From Halorubrum coriense DSM 10284 (lineage in GTDB: Archaea; Halobacteriota; Halobacteria; Halobacteriales; Haloferacaceae), in the NCBI RefSeq assembly GCF_000337035.1, contig NZ_AOJL01000036.1:91834-152512 (forward strand): a stretch of 60,679 nucleotides of DNA, in the 5' to 3' direction. The translations under genes and the position numbers were made by a program. This document shows positions 16,960 through 25,793 of the stretch, piece after piece (positions within the stretch are counted from its first letter, which is position 1; each line of letters begins with the position of its first letter). The notes beneath the pieces are model-generated. The model saw only the letters and a list, made by a program, of their open reading frames with translations. It had not been told where the DNA came from and searched no databases.

Positions 16960-19900
16960 CTACGCCAGCGCGGCCGCCAGCTTCTCCACCGGGTGCGACG
17001 GCTCCGGCACCTCGCCGGGCCCCTCCTCCAGCTGGGTCCGGCAGGACGTCCCCGGCGCGACGAGGGCGTCGCCGTCGCTGGCGTCCACCTGCTCGAAGAG
17101 GTTCTCGCCGATCGCCTTGCTCATCGCGTAGTGCTCGGCCTCGTAGCCGAACGACCCCGCCATCCCGCAACAGGAGGAGTCAACCGGGTCGACGCCGTAG
17201 CCCGCGCGCCGGAGCACGCCGACCGCGTGGTGGTCCTTCTTCGTCGCCTTCTGGTGACAGTGGCCGTGGTAGGTGAGCGACTCGGTGGGCGCGTCGAGGG
17301 AGAGGGACTCGTCGAGCCGGTGGGCGTCGACGTACTCCATGATCCCGTAGGCGTGCTCCGAGACGGCGGCCACGTCGGCGTCGGGCACATCGCTGGCGTC
17401 GCCGTCGAGCAGGTCGTGGTAGTCGGACTGGAGCATGACGGCGTCCGAGGGCTCGACGACCACGACTTCCCAGTCGTCGCGGACCCGGGGCGCGAGCGTC
17501 TCCACGGCGTCTCTCGCCGTCGCGCGCGACACGTCGAGCATCCCCTTCGAGTGCGGCGGCCGCCCGCTCCCGTCGACGTCGGGGATCTCGACGTGGCAGT
17601 TCGCGGCCTCGAGCACCCGCACCGCGGCCTTCCCCGCGCCGGGGTCCGTGTAGGTGGTGTACACGTCGGGGAACAGCAGCACGTCGCGGTCGGCCTCGTC
17701 CCGCGGGACGCCCGCGCCGCCGCGGGCCTCGAACCAGTCGACGAGCGTCTCCGAGCGGAACTCGGGGAGGTCGCGCTCCTTCGCGATCCCCAACGCCTTC
17801 TCCGCGAGGAGTCCGCCCCCGGGGATCTTGTTCGGGAGGTTCGAGAGCGGCGCGAACCGCGAGGCGAGCGGCGCGAGCGACTCGAAGCGCCCGAGCAGCC
17901 GCGTCCGGAGGTCGACCCCGTGTTCCTCGTGGTGCGCGTGTTCCACCTCGGCTTTCAGCTTCGCCATGTCGACGCCGCTTGGGCAGTCCACCTTACAGCC
18001 CTTACAGCCGACACAGAGGTCCATCACCTCGGTGACGAACTCGTCGTCGGTCGGGTCGTCCGGGAGTTCCCCGGAGATGGCCCCGCGGAGCATGTTCGCC
18101 CGGCCGCGGGTCGACTGAACCTCCTCATCGGCGGCGCGGTAGGTGGGGCACATCACGCCGCCGGTTGTCTCCTGCGGGCCGCGGCAGCCGCCGCAGCCGT
18201 GACAGAGCTCGACCATCCCCTGCATCCCGTTGTCGACCGCCCACTCCATCGCGGGGTCGAAGCCGGCGTCGTACTCGTAGTCGGCGTCGAACCGGAGGTT
18301 CTCGCGCATGTCGACGTTGCCGCAGACGTTCCCCGGGTTGAGCAGCCAGTCCGGGTCGAACGCGGTCTTGAGGTCGCGGAAGGCGTCCCAGAGGTCGTCG
18401 CCGTACAGCTTCCGGTTCCACTGGGTCCGCGCGCGGCCGTCGCCGTGCTCGCCCGAGACGGAGCCGCCGAGCCGCACCACGGCGTCCGTGACGCGGTCGG
18501 CGATGTCGACCATCGCCTCGACGTCGTCGACGTCCTTCGTGTTGATCAGCGGACGGATGTGCAACACCCCTGGCCCGGCGTGTGCGTAGAAGGTGGCGAA
18601 CGTGTCGTTGTCCTCGAGGATCGCTTGGAACTCGCGGGTGTACTCCGGGAGGTGTTCCGGCGGGATCGCGCAGTCCTCGATGAAGGAGATGTGCTTCTCG
18701 TCGGTCGTGCGGGAGAGCAGGATCGGGAGCCCCGCCTTCCGCATCTTCCAGAAGCGGTCGCGTTCGGCGGGGTCGTGCGCTTCCATCGCGTGCGCCGCCC
18801 GGCGGGGGTGGCTCGTCGTCTCGGCGGCCCCGGCGCTCGGCTCGGCCGCCGTCTCGACGCCGGCCCCCGCCGCGGCCTCGGCGGCTCCCACCCGGTCCGC
18901 GATCAGGTCCGCGACCTTCTGTCTCCCCGCCGCGTCGTCCTCGGCGTAGAACTCGACGAGCAGCACGGAGTCGGTGCCGTCGGGGAGCATCCCGACGACG
19001 TCCTCGAACTCCGGCGTGTCGGCGGCGAGGCCTAAGAGCACGTCGTCCATCACCTCGACGGCGGCGGGGTCGTGTTCGAGGCACGCCGCCACGTCCTCCA
19101 TCGCGTCGAGGAGGTCGTCGTAGGTGAGCAGCGCGACCGCCTTCGTCTCGGGTATCTCGACGAGCGAGACGGTCGCCTCGGTGACGGTCGCGAGCGTCCC
19201 CTCGCTGCCCGCCATGAGGCGGCCGAGGTTGACGACGCCCGCCTCGCCGTACTCGCCGCGGTACTCGGCGAGCAGCCGGTCGAGGTTGTAGCCGGAGACG
19301 TTCCGCTTCAGCTCCGGGAACCGCTCGTCGATCTCGTCGGCCGCCTCGTCGAGAATGCGCACGATCTCGGCGTGGATCCGCGGGAGGAGGTCGTCCGCTT
19401 CCGGATCGGCGGACGCGCGGAGCTCCTCGACCGCGACCTCGCCGAAGGTCGCCACCGTGCCGTCCGCGAGGACGACCTCCAGCTCCTCGACGTAGTGGTC
19501 CGTCTTGCCGTACTTCAGCGAGTGCGCGCCGGTGGAGTTGTTCCCGATCGCGCCGCCGACCGCGGACTTGTCGCGCCACGCCGGGTCGGGCGCGAACTTC
19601 AGCCCGTGCGGCTCGACCGCGGCGTTGAGGTCGCCCACGTACGCGCCCGCCTGGACGCGGGCCCGCTCCCCGTCGGGGTCGGTCGACAGCACGCCGTCCA
19701 TCTCGGCGGTCAGGTCGAGGACGACCGCCTCGTTGACGCTCTGGCCGGCGAGGGAGGTGCCGCCGCCCCGCGGGAGGACCGGGATCCCCTCCGCGAAGCA
19801 GTACTCGTGGACGGCCGCGACGTCCGCGGTCGACTCGGGGATCACGACGCCGATGGGCGTCACCTCGTACGCGGACGCGTCCGTCGCGTACAGCCGCTTC

Positions 19901-20037
19901 GAGTAGTCGTCGAACCGCACGTCGCCCGCGACGCGCTCGTCGAGCGCGTCGACGAGGTCCGGTCGCTCGACCGCGCCGCCGGTGTAGTCGAAGTCCCCGC
20001 CGTCCGTCGGGTCGGGGCCGGGGGTGTGAGTCGCCAT
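16960..20037 (-). CDS. FAD-binding and Fe-S D-lactate dehydrogenase-type oxidoreductase (GlcD-GlpC fusion)
   Basis: This is a 1025-aa fusion. Residues ~30-560 are an FAD_binding_4/VAO-type flavoprotein (PVLPRGGGTSLAGQSV, GGAIGNNSTGAHSLKYGKT, VSGEHGDGRARTQW). Residues ~600-720 carry Fe-S clusters: a CHGCGGCRGP motif and CVGCKGCKVDCPSGVDM. Residues ~800-1020 hold two CCG-type domains ending GHCHQKATKK and SCCGMAGSFGYEAEHY. This architecture matches quinone-linked D-lactate/glycolate dehydrogenases (Dld2-like). It is divergent from lutC-lutBA, suggesting a lactate-oxidation unit using both systems. D-lactate as substrate is inferred from context. Confidence 0.88.
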   Translation of the reverse strand: MATHTPGPDPTDGGDFDYTGGAVERPDLVDALDERVAGDVRFDDYSKRLYATDASAYEVTPIGVVIPESTADVAAVHEYCFAEGIPVLPRGGGTSLAGQSVNEAVVLDLTAEMDGVLSTDPDGERARVQAGAYVGDLNAAVEPHGLKFAPDPAWRDKSAVGGAIGNNSTGAHSLKYGKTDHYVEELEVVLADGTVATFGEVAVEELRASADPEADDLLPRIHAEIVRILDEAADEIDERFPELKRNVSGYNLDRLLAEYRGEYGEAGVVNLGRLMAGSEGTLATVTEATVSLVEIPETKAVALLTYDDLLDAMEDVAACLEHDPAAVEVMDDVLLGLAADTPEFEDVVGMLPDGTDSVLLVEFYAEDDAAGRQKVADLIADRVGAAEAAAGAGVETAAEPSAGAAETTSHPRRAAHAMEAHDPAERDRFWKMRKAGLPILLSRTTDEKHISFIEDCAIPPEHLPEYTREFQAILEDNDTFATFYAHAGPGVLHIRPLINTKDVDDVEAMVDIADRVTDAVVRLGGSVSGEHGDGRARTQWNRKLYGDDLWDAFRDLKTAFDPDWLLNPGNVCGNVDMRENLRFDADYEYDAGFDPAMEWAVDNGMQGMVELCHGCGGCRGPQETTGGVMCPTYRAADEEVQSTRGRANMLRGAISGELPDDPTDDEFVTEVMDLCVGCKGCKVDCPSGVDMAKLKAEVEHAHHEEHGVDLRTRLLGRFESLAPLASRFAPLSNLPNKIPGGGLLAEKALGIAKERDLPEFRSETLVDWFEARGGAGVPRDEADRDVLLFPDVYTTYTDPGAGKAAVRVLEAANCHVEIPDVDGSGRPPHSKGMLDVSRATARDAVETLAPRVRDDWEVVVVEPSDAVMLQSDYHDLLDGDASDVPDADVAAVSEHAYGIMEYVDAHRLDESLSLDAPTESLTYHGHCHQKATKKDHHAVGVLRRAGYGVDPVDSSCCGMAGSFGYEAEHYAMSKAIGENLFEQVDASDGDALVAPGTSCRTQLEEGPGEVPEPSHPVEKLAAALA

Positions 20038-20061
20038 GTGAGTCCCTCACGGTCGAGCAAT

Positions 20062-20068
20062 GAAAAAG
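20062..20068 (-). promoter_or_regulatory. TATA-like element for the D-lactate dehydrogenase gene
   Basis: On the minus strand TTTTTCA lies about 25-31 nt before the ATG at 20037. It shares a ~157-bp divergent intergenic region with the lutC promoter. Confidence 0.4.
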
Positions 20069-20166
20069 CTCCTGCCGTCCGCGCCGTGCGGGAATTCGCC
20101 CGTCCGGGTCGCGTCGCGCCCGCACCGGTCGGACCGATGCTACCCGCCGGGAACGGCCGCAACACC

Positions 20167-20172
20167 CATATG
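20167..20172 (+). promoter_or_regulatory. TATA-like element for lutC-lutBA
   Basis: CATATG within CCCATATGCC lies 23-28 nt upstream of the lutC ATG at 20195, the usual leaderless spacing. Confidence 0.4.
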
Positions 20173-20194
20173 CCGGCCGGCGAACGAAACGGGT

Positions 20195-20767
20195 ATGACA
20201 CTCGCAGACACGTCGACGTTCGCCGGTCGGCTCGCCGATCTCGGCGTCGAAGTCTCCGCGGGACCGCCCGAGGAGTGCGCGGCCATGGTCGACGCGGCCG
20301 CGGGCGATCCGGCCGTGGGCGTGCCGCTCGGCCGTTCGGGGCCGGACGCGCTCGCCGACTCGCCGGCGTCGCTCCCCGACCGCGTCGAGACGGAGCCGAC
20401 GACCGCCGACCTGCGCGCCGCCCACACCGGCGTCACCGCGGCGTCGCTCGGCGTCGCCGCGTACGGGAGCGTCGCTCTGGAGGCGGACGCGGCCGGGACG
20501 GAGCCGGTGAGCCTCTTCGTCGACCGCCACGTCGTCGTCCTCCGCGAGACGGACCTCGTCCCGGACATGGCCGACGCGTTCGACTGGCTCGGCCCGCGGT
20601 CGCGCGACGAGTCGGTCGACGTGGTGTTCGCCACCGGGCCGAGCGCGACCGCGGACATGGGCGGGCTCGTCCACGGGGCCCACGGGCCGAAGGCCGTCCA
20701 CGTGGTCCTGTTGCGCGACCGCGACATGGCGGAGGGGTCGCTCGACGGTCCGGAGGGAGGCCGATGA
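20195..20767 (+). CDS. lutC: LUD-domain protein LutC-like
   Basis: This 190-aa protein has the LUD (lactate utilisation) fold. The typical C-terminal blocks are TAASLGVAAYGSVALEADAAGTEPVSLFVDRHVVVLRETDLVPDMADAF and ATGPSATADMGGLVHGAHGPKAVHVVLL, equivalent to the GPSRTADIExxxxxGVHGP signature. LutC is the small subunit of the LutABC L-lactate dehydrogenase complex. The ATG at 20195 follows a TATA-like box and begins directly at the domain. The next gene overlaps as ATGA. Confidence 0.88.
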   Translation: MTLADTSTFAGRLADLGVEVSAGPPEECAAMVDAAAGDPAVGVPLGRSGPDALADSPASLPDRVETEPTTADLRAAHTGVTAASLGVAAYGSVALEADAAGTEPVSLFVDRHVVVLRETDLVPDMADAFDWLGPRSRDESVDVVFATGPSATADMGGLVHGAHGPKAVHVVLLRDRDMAEGSLDGPEGGR

Positions 20768-23043
20768 GCAGCGACGCCGAGCCCGGCTCCGGCGGCGCGG
20801 AAGCGACGAGCGGTCTGGACCGCGAGGGGAAGGCCGACCGGATCCGCGAGCTGCTCGCCACCGAGGGCGACGCGGTCGCGGCGAACACCCGCGGGTTCAA
20901 CGAGGGCCGCTACGAGTCGACCGGCCGGCTCGACGACTACGAGGCGCTGAAAGAGGAGGCGCGCTCGATAAAGGAGGACGCGATCGAGCGGCTCCCCGAC
21001 CTCATCGACGAGGTTCGGGAGACGGTCGAGGCGAACGGCGGGACGGTCTACCTCGCCGACGACGCGGCCGACGCGAACCGGTACATCCGCGAGGTCGCGG
21101 CCGAGCGCGGCGCAGAGCGCGCGGTGAAGTCGAAGTCGATGACGTCGGAGGAGATCGAGGTGAACGACGCGCTCGCGGCCGACGGCGTCGATGTCGTCGA
21201 GACCGACCTCGGCGAGTGGGTCCTCCAACTGGCCGACGAGGAGCCCTCGCACATCGTCGCGCCGGCGATCCACAAGTCCCGAGAGGGCATCGCCGAGCTG
21301 TTCGCCGAGCGGTTCGACCCCGACGACCCGCCCGAGACCGCCGAGGAGCTCACCATGTTCGCCCGCGAGCGGCTCGGCGAACTGGTCGAGGACGCCGACC
21401 TCGGGATGACCGGCGCGAACTTCGTCGCGGCCGACTCCGGAACCATGCTCCTCGTCACCAGCGAGGGGAACGCCCGGAAGACGGTGACGGCGACCGACAC
21501 CCACGTCGCGGTCGCGGGCGTCGAGAAGCTCGTCCCGACCGTCGAGGAGTTCTCCCCCTTCGTCGAGCTGATCGGGCGGTCGGGCACGGGCCAAGACGTG
21601 ACCTCCTACATCTCCACGCTCACCCCGCCGGTCGACTCGCCGGTGCCCGACTTCGACGACGACGGCGAGCCCCTCGCCGACGGCACCGGCGACGACCGCG
21701 AGTTCCACCTCGTCCTCATCGACAACGGGCGCATGGCGATGCGCGACGACGAGGAGCTGAAGGAGACGCTGTACTGTATCCGGTGTTCGGCCTGCTCGAA
21801 CGCCTGCGGGAATTTCCAGAGCGTCGGCGGCCACGCGTTCGGCGGCGAGACCTACTCCGGCGGCATCGCCACGGGCTGGGAGGCGGGGATCGAGGGGCTC
21901 GACGTGGCGAGCGAGTTCAACGACCTCTGTACCGGCTGCTCGCGCTGCGTGCCGGCCTGTCCGGTCGGCATCGACATCCCGTGGATCAACACGGCCGTCC
22001 GCGACCGGATCAACCGCGGCGAGGCCGACCCGAGCCAGCTCGACTGGGCGTTCGAGGAGCTCGTCCCCGACGAGGAGCCCGGCGGCCTCGACCTCGCCAC
22101 GCGGCTGGTCGGCAACTACGCGACGCTCGCGAAGTGGGGCCACCGGACCGCCCCGATCGCCAACCGCCTCGCGGACGCCGGCCCGGTGCGCGCCGTCGCC
22201 GAGCGGGTCGCCGGGATCGACCGCCGGCGCGACCTCCCCGAGTTCGCGAACGAGTCGCTCGTCGAGTGGTTCGAGGCCCGCGGCGGCCCGGCCGTCCCGG
22301 CCGCCGAGGCGACCCGAGAAGCCGTCGTCTACCCCGACACCGCCACCAACTACGTCGACGTCGAGCGCGGGAAGGCCACCGTGCGCGCGCTGGAGGCGCT
22401 CGGGGTCCACGTCCGCGTGCCGGCCCTTCCGGGAAGCGGTCGGCCGCCCCTCTCGCAGGGGATGGTCGCGACCGCCGAGGCCGCCGCCGAGGACGTCTAC
22501 GCCGGCCTCGCGCCCCACGTCGACGCCGGGCGCGACGTGGTCGTGGTCGAGCCGAGCGACCTCGCGACGTTCCGCCGCGAGTACGAGCGGTTCCTCCCGC
22601 CCGACTCCCACGAGCGGCTCGCCGACGCGAGCTACGACGTCATGGAGTACGTGTTCGGCCTCTTGGAGAGCGGTGGGGACCCGGCCGCGCTGCGCGCGCC
22701 CGCCGGGGGGACCGGTCCGGTGGCCTCGGGGAAGCGGATCGCGTACCACCCGCACTGTCAGGCCCGGACGATCGGTGTGGGCGAGTACGCGACCGCGGTG
22801 TTCGAGCGCCTCGGCTACGACGTGCGCGTCTCCGAGACGGAGTGTTGCGGGATGGCCGGCTCGTTCGGCTACAAGTCGGAGTACTACGAGCTGAGCATGG
22901 ACGTCGGCGAGCCGCTGCGCGAGCAGTTCGGCGACACCGACCGGGTCGTCGTCGCGCCCGGCACGTCCTGTACCGAACAGCTCGACGCCCTGCTCGGCGC
23001 CGCCCCGACGCACCCGATCGAGGTCGTCGCGCCCCGGGAGTAG
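20764..23043 (+). CDS. lutB: LutB-LutA fusion: LUD/4Fe-4S protein with C-terminal CCG domains
   Basis: This 759-aa protein starts with a LutB LUD domain (~30-320; VKSKSMTSEEIEVNDALAADGVDVVETDLGEWVLQL and FVAADSGTMLLVTSEGNARKT). A ferredoxin pair follows (~345-420; CIRCSACSNACGNFQ and CTGCSRCVPACPVGID). LutA-like CCG domains then cover ~500-755, with HCQARTIG and ECCGMAGSFGYKSEYYELS. In bacteria LutA and LutB are separate; here they are one polypeptide. It probably feeds electrons from L-lactate into the respiratory chain. The start overlaps lutC (ATGA). A lactate permease is not present in the window. Confidence 0.87.
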   Translation: MSSDAEPGSGGAEATSGLDREGKADRIRELLATEGDAVAANTRGFNEGRYESTGRLDDYEALKEEARSIKEDAIERLPDLIDEVRETVEANGGTVYLADDAADANRYIREVAAERGAERAVKSKSMTSEEIEVNDALAADGVDVVETDLGEWVLQLADEEPSHIVAPAIHKSREGIAELFAERFDPDDPPETAEELTMFARERLGELVEDADLGMTGANFVAADSGTMLLVTSEGNARKTVTATDTHVAVAGVEKLVPTVEEFSPFVELIGRSGTGQDVTSYISTLTPPVDSPVPDFDDDGEPLADGTGDDREFHLVLIDNGRMAMRDDEELKETLYCIRCSACSNACGNFQSVGGHAFGGETYSGGIATGWEAGIEGLDVASEFNDLCTGCSRCVPACPVGIDIPWINTAVRDRINRGEADPSQLDWAFEELVPDEEPGGLDLATRLVGNYATLAKWGHRTAPIANRLADAGPVRAVAERVAGIDRRRDLPEFANESLVEWFEARGGPAVPAAEATREAVVYPDTATNYVDVERGKATVRALEALGVHVRVPALPGSGRPPLSQGMVATAEAAAEDVYAGLAPHVDAGRDVVVVEPSDLATFRREYERFLPPDSHERLADASYDVMEYVFGLLESGGDPAALRAPAGGTGPVASGKRIAYHPHCQARTIGVGEYATAVFERLGYDVRVSETECCGMAGSFGYKSEYYELSMDVGEPLREQFGDTDRVVVAPGTSCTEQLDALLGAAPTHPIEVVAPRE

Positions 23044-23103
23044 CGGGGCGCGCGCCGCGCGGGAGCCGCCGGCGTCGGACGCGCGTCGTTCGACAACGAA
23101 CGC

Positions 23104-23111
23104 TTATTAGG
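23104..23111 (+). promoter_or_regulatory. TATA-like box for PRC-barrel gene
   Basis: TTATTAGG lies 23-30 nt before the ATG at 23134, a good match to a leaderless haloarchaeal promoter. Confidence 0.5.
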
Positions 23112-23133
23112 CGCGCTCGTGACCGTATCAGGT

Positions 23134-23448
23134 ATGAACGCAGCCCCCGAAGAGATCACGTCGCTGGTCGGTCGCGAGGTGTACTCGAGCAACGGCGTCT
23201 TCGTCGGCGAGATCGAGGACATCCAGCTCGACTTGGACGCCCGCGCCGTGACCGGTCTCGCGCTCGCCGAGCTCAACCACGAGCTGTTCGCCGGCCAGGT
23301 GAGCGGGTCGACGGGCGTCATCGTCCCGTACCGGTGGGTCCGCGCCGTCGGCGACGTCGTCCTGATCAACGACGTCATCGAGCGCTACGACGCGGGCGAG
23401 TCGGAGGAGGAGGCGAACGAGATCGAGGCCCGGCCGGAGTCGCGCTGA
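23134..23448 (+). CDS. PRC-barrel domain protein
   Basis: This is a 104-aa single-domain PRC-barrel protein: EEITSLVGREVYSSNGVFVGEIEDIQLDLDARAVTGLALAE, then VIVPYRWVRAVGDVVLINDVIERY. PRC-barrel proteins are adaptors in RNA metabolism and photosynthetic systems, and in haloarchaea they include CdpB-type cell-division proteins. The length and sequence here fit the small archaeal PRC group that contains the CdpB proteins, but the specific orthology is not settled by eye. It is transcribed alone with a clear TATA-like box. Confidence 0.82.
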   Translation: MNAAPEEITSLVGREVYSSNGVFVGEIEDIQLDLDARAVTGLALAELNHELFAGQVSGSTGVIVPYRWVRAVGDVVLINDVIERYDAGESEEEANEIEARPESR

Positions 23449-23484
23449 CCGGGACTCGGTGACCGCGGTGCCGCCGGCCCCGTC

Positions 23485-23811
23485 TCAGAACGGTAACGCG
23501 TCGCGGAGGCTGGCGATCACGCCGCGCTCCTTGCGGCGGGCCTCGTCGAACACGGGGTAGAGCGCGTCGAGAAACGCCGTCTCGTTGTCGAACTGCTGTT
23601 GGGGCACGCGGTCGAGCGCGTCCGCGATCGAGAGCGACCGCCCCTGCGCGTCGTAGGGGATCTCCTGGTCGCCGAGCGCGTCGCGGAGCTCCGCGGCCGT
23701 CGCGGGAAACGACACGTCCGCCTCGTCGAGCCGGGCGTCGAGCGCGGCGATGCCGAACTCGATCGCCTCGGGCTCCTTCGTATCGCCGCCGCCGGGTGGC
23801 CGTGCTGCCAT
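23485..23811 (-). CDS. Small haloarchaeal protein (DUF5789-like)
   Basis: This 108-aa acidic protein has the segment ADVSFPATAAELRDALGDQEIPYDAQGRSLSIADALDRV, which recalls the haloarchaeal DUF5789 family. No catalytic or membrane motifs are visible. The ATG at 23811 (MAARPPGGGD) was preferred; an in-frame start five codons upstream is possible. It is convergent with the PRC-barrel gene and co-directional with the next unknown gene. Confidence 0.65.
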   Translation of the reverse strand: MAARPPGGGDTKEPEAIEFGIAALDARLDEADVSFPATAAELRDALGDQEIPYDAQGRSLSIADALDRVPQQQFDNETAFLDALYPVFDEARRKERGVIASLRDALPF

Positions 23812-23857
23812 TACGCTCCGGTACACCCTCCGGCGGCTTGAAACCCCTGTTCTCCGC

Positions 23858-24286
23858 TCACTCCGGGACGGACTCGGTCGGCGGGGCGGCGTCGACGACG
23901 GCGAGTTCGACCCCGTCGCCGGCCCGGTCGAAGGCGGCGACCGAGTCGCCGTCGTACGGCGGGACCGCGACGATCACCACGGCCGCGAGGTCGTCGGTCC
24001 GCGACACGCCGAGGAAGCCGTCCGGATGCGAGAGGAAGCGCGCGCCGCCCTCCCCGGCCGGCGCGCCGAGGTCGACGCCGAACACGGAGCTGACGGAGCT
24101 CCCCACCGACGGGAGCGTGAAGTGCGTCACCACCGGCGTCTCGGGGTCGAGCCCGAGGTCCGCCTCGAACTCCCCGGCCGGCGTCGCCGAGAGCCGGACG
24201 TTCACCTCGTCGGGGTCCTCGCTCGCGGCGCGCTCGCGGAGCACGGTCAGCAGGTCGCGGGTGACGTAGATCACGGTTCGCCCCAC
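23858..24286 (-). CDS. Hypothetical haloarchaeal protein
   Basis: This 142-aa protein of unknown function has acidic, beta-rich content (TVIYVTRDLLTVLRERA; PVVTHFTLPSVG; DLAAVVIVAVPPYDGDSVAAFDR). No family is recognised. The GTG at 24286 is the first start; a second GTG four codons later is equally plausible. It lies co-directionally upstream of the DUF5789-like gene, with a 46-nt gap. Confidence 0.55.
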   Translation of the reverse strand: MGRTVIYVTRDLLTVLRERAASEDPDEVNVRLSATPAGEFEADLGLDPETPVVTHFTLPSVGSSVSSVFGVDLGAPAGEGGARFLSHPDGFLGVSRTDDLAAVVIVAVPPYDGDSVAAFDRAGDGVELAVVDAAPPTESVPE

Positions 24287-24352
24287 GCTACGAGGCGGAC
24301 TGGCAAAAGGTCACGCACGGGTCGCCGCCCTCGGCGGGCGTCTCGGCCGCGC

Positions 24353-25054
24353 TCAGAACGGCAGCGCGGACGCGAGCGTCTTCGCGTACAGCCCGGGGGC
24401 CTTCCGCCGCGAGTCCGAGAGGGCGTCCTCCAAGGCGACGGCCGCGCGCTCGTGGACGCCGACGCCGTGTCCGACGAGGACGCGCTCGGGGTCGAGCCCG
24501 GAGAGGGCGCTCGTCGGCGGCGTGATCCGCAACATCGGGTGGACGCCGAGCCGCTCGCGGTCGCCGCGGAAGTACGACCCGCTGCCGAGCGACTCGGGGA
24601 CGATCAGCGTCTCGCCGTCGAAGAAGCCGACCTCCTGCCACGGCGGCAGCGAGGAGTCGCGGATCCGGATCGCCTCGAAGCCGGTGTCCGCGAGCCGGGA
24701 CCCGAACCGCTCGATCTCGACGTCCGGCCCGAGATCCTCGGTAACGCCGGTCATCCACTCGGCGACGTACACCGGCACGTCGTGGCGCTCGGCGACCGCG
24801 GCGCTGTCGCGCACGTGGCGATCGAGCCCGATCACGACGCCGGCGACGGTCCCCAGCTCGTCGAGGAGGTCATCGACGCCGGGCGCGTCGACCGGGTCGA
24901 CGACCCACACGTCGTCTTCGTCCGCCTCCTCGTTCGCGACCGCGAAGGCGTGGCTCGCGCGTTCCATCACTTCGTCGGGGTACGCGATCCAGCCGACGCC
25001 GCTGTCGTAGCGATCGATCTCGTGGAGGTCCGGCTCGTCGCCTTTCATGCTCAT
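24353..25054 (-). CDS. Degenerate metallo-beta-lactamase-fold protein, no canonical metal motif
   Basis: This 233-aa protein reads along the MBL fold: VWVVDPVDAPGVDDLLDELGTVAGVVIGLDRHVRDSAAVAERHDVPVYVAEWM parallels the MBL core, but the HxHxDH motif is replaced by DRHVRDS. Near the C-terminus RVLVGHGVGVHERAAVALEDAL resembles the GHGxP end of MBL enzymes. It is therefore probably a non-hydrolytic or altered-metal relative. The ATG at 25054 (MSMKGDEPD) or 25048 may be used. Function is not known. Confidence 0.6.
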   Translation of the reverse strand: MSMKGDEPDLHEIDRYDSGVGWIAYPDEVMERASHAFAVANEEADEDDVWVVDPVDAPGVDDLLDELGTVAGVVIGLDRHVRDSAAVAERHDVPVYVAEWMTGVTEDLGPDVEIERFGSRLADTGFEAIRIRDSSLPPWQEVGFFDGETLIVPESLGSGSYFRGDRERLGVHPMLRITPPTSALSGLDPERVLVGHGVGVHERAAVALEDALSDSRRKAPGLYAKTLASALPF

Positions 25055-25139
25055 ACCGGTTGTTCGGTCCGGACCCTTTTTAACCCGTCTCCGGCGGCAC
25101 GGCGATCCGGCGCTGGGACGCGCGCCGGGCGAGACCGTC

Positions 25140-25700
25140 CTACTCGCCCGACCACTTGATCGAACAGCCGCGGGAGGGACGGTCGGGGATATCGACGTCG
25201 TCGCCCGCGAGGACGGCGTCGACCGCGTCGGGAACGTAGAACTCCGTCGGCTCGTCGTCGGGGTTGAGCGCGTCGTCGAGCCGCCCGTGATAGCGGAGCC
25301 GCCACGCGCCGTCCTCGCGGCCGAAGAGGAACGGGTCGGGGGTACACACCGCGTCGTAGGCGGCCGCGACCTCGCCGGTCTCGTCACGGAGGTACGCGTC
25401 GTACGCGACGGTTCCGTCCGCCACCGCCTCGCGCATCGCGTCGAGGGAGTCGGCGGGGTACTCGTCCGCGTCGTTGGGATTGATACCGACGACGGCGAGG
25501 TCGTCGTACTCGGACGCGAGGTTGTTCAGCAGGCCGATCTTCGCCTTCGCGTACGGGCAGTGGTTACAGGTGAACACGACGAGTAACGCGTCCGCTTCGA
25601 AGTCGTCGAGCGCGTGCGTCTCGCCGTCCGCGCCGGGCAGTTCGAAGTCGGGCGCGGCGTCGCCGCGGTCGAGCGCCGAGTCGGATTCCGTCTGGACCAT
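25140..25700 (-). CDS. Thioredoxin-fold redoxin (AhpC/TSA-like)
   Basis: This 186-aa protein opens with SALDRGDAAPDFELPGADGETHALDDF and then VVFTCNHCPYAKAKIGLLNNLASEY, giving a CxxC (CNHC) on a thioredoxin-like fold. Later blocks AVVGINPNDADEYPADSL and VCTPDPFLFGREDGAWRLRYHGRLDD are typical of the thioredoxin-family redoxins that end in CSIKW. It is probably a cytoplasmic thiol-disulfide oxidoreductase. The ATG at 25700 was chosen over an upstream in-frame codon because the family begins near there. Confidence 0.85.
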   Translation of the reverse strand: MVQTESDSALDRGDAAPDFELPGADGETHALDDFEADALLVVFTCNHCPYAKAKIGLLNNLASEYDDLAVVGINPNDADEYPADSLDAMREAVADGTVAYDAYLRDETGEVAAAYDAVCTPDPFLFGREDGAWRLRYHGRLDDALNPDDEPTEFYVPDAVDAVLAGDDVDIPDRPSRGCSIKWSGE

Positions 25701-25793
25701 GTCTCGACGTACGGGCGGGAGCAGGAAAGACATTCTGCGGCTCGACGGGCGCGCGAGGAACTCCCGGCACGGCCGAGCGAACCTCGCTCCGGG

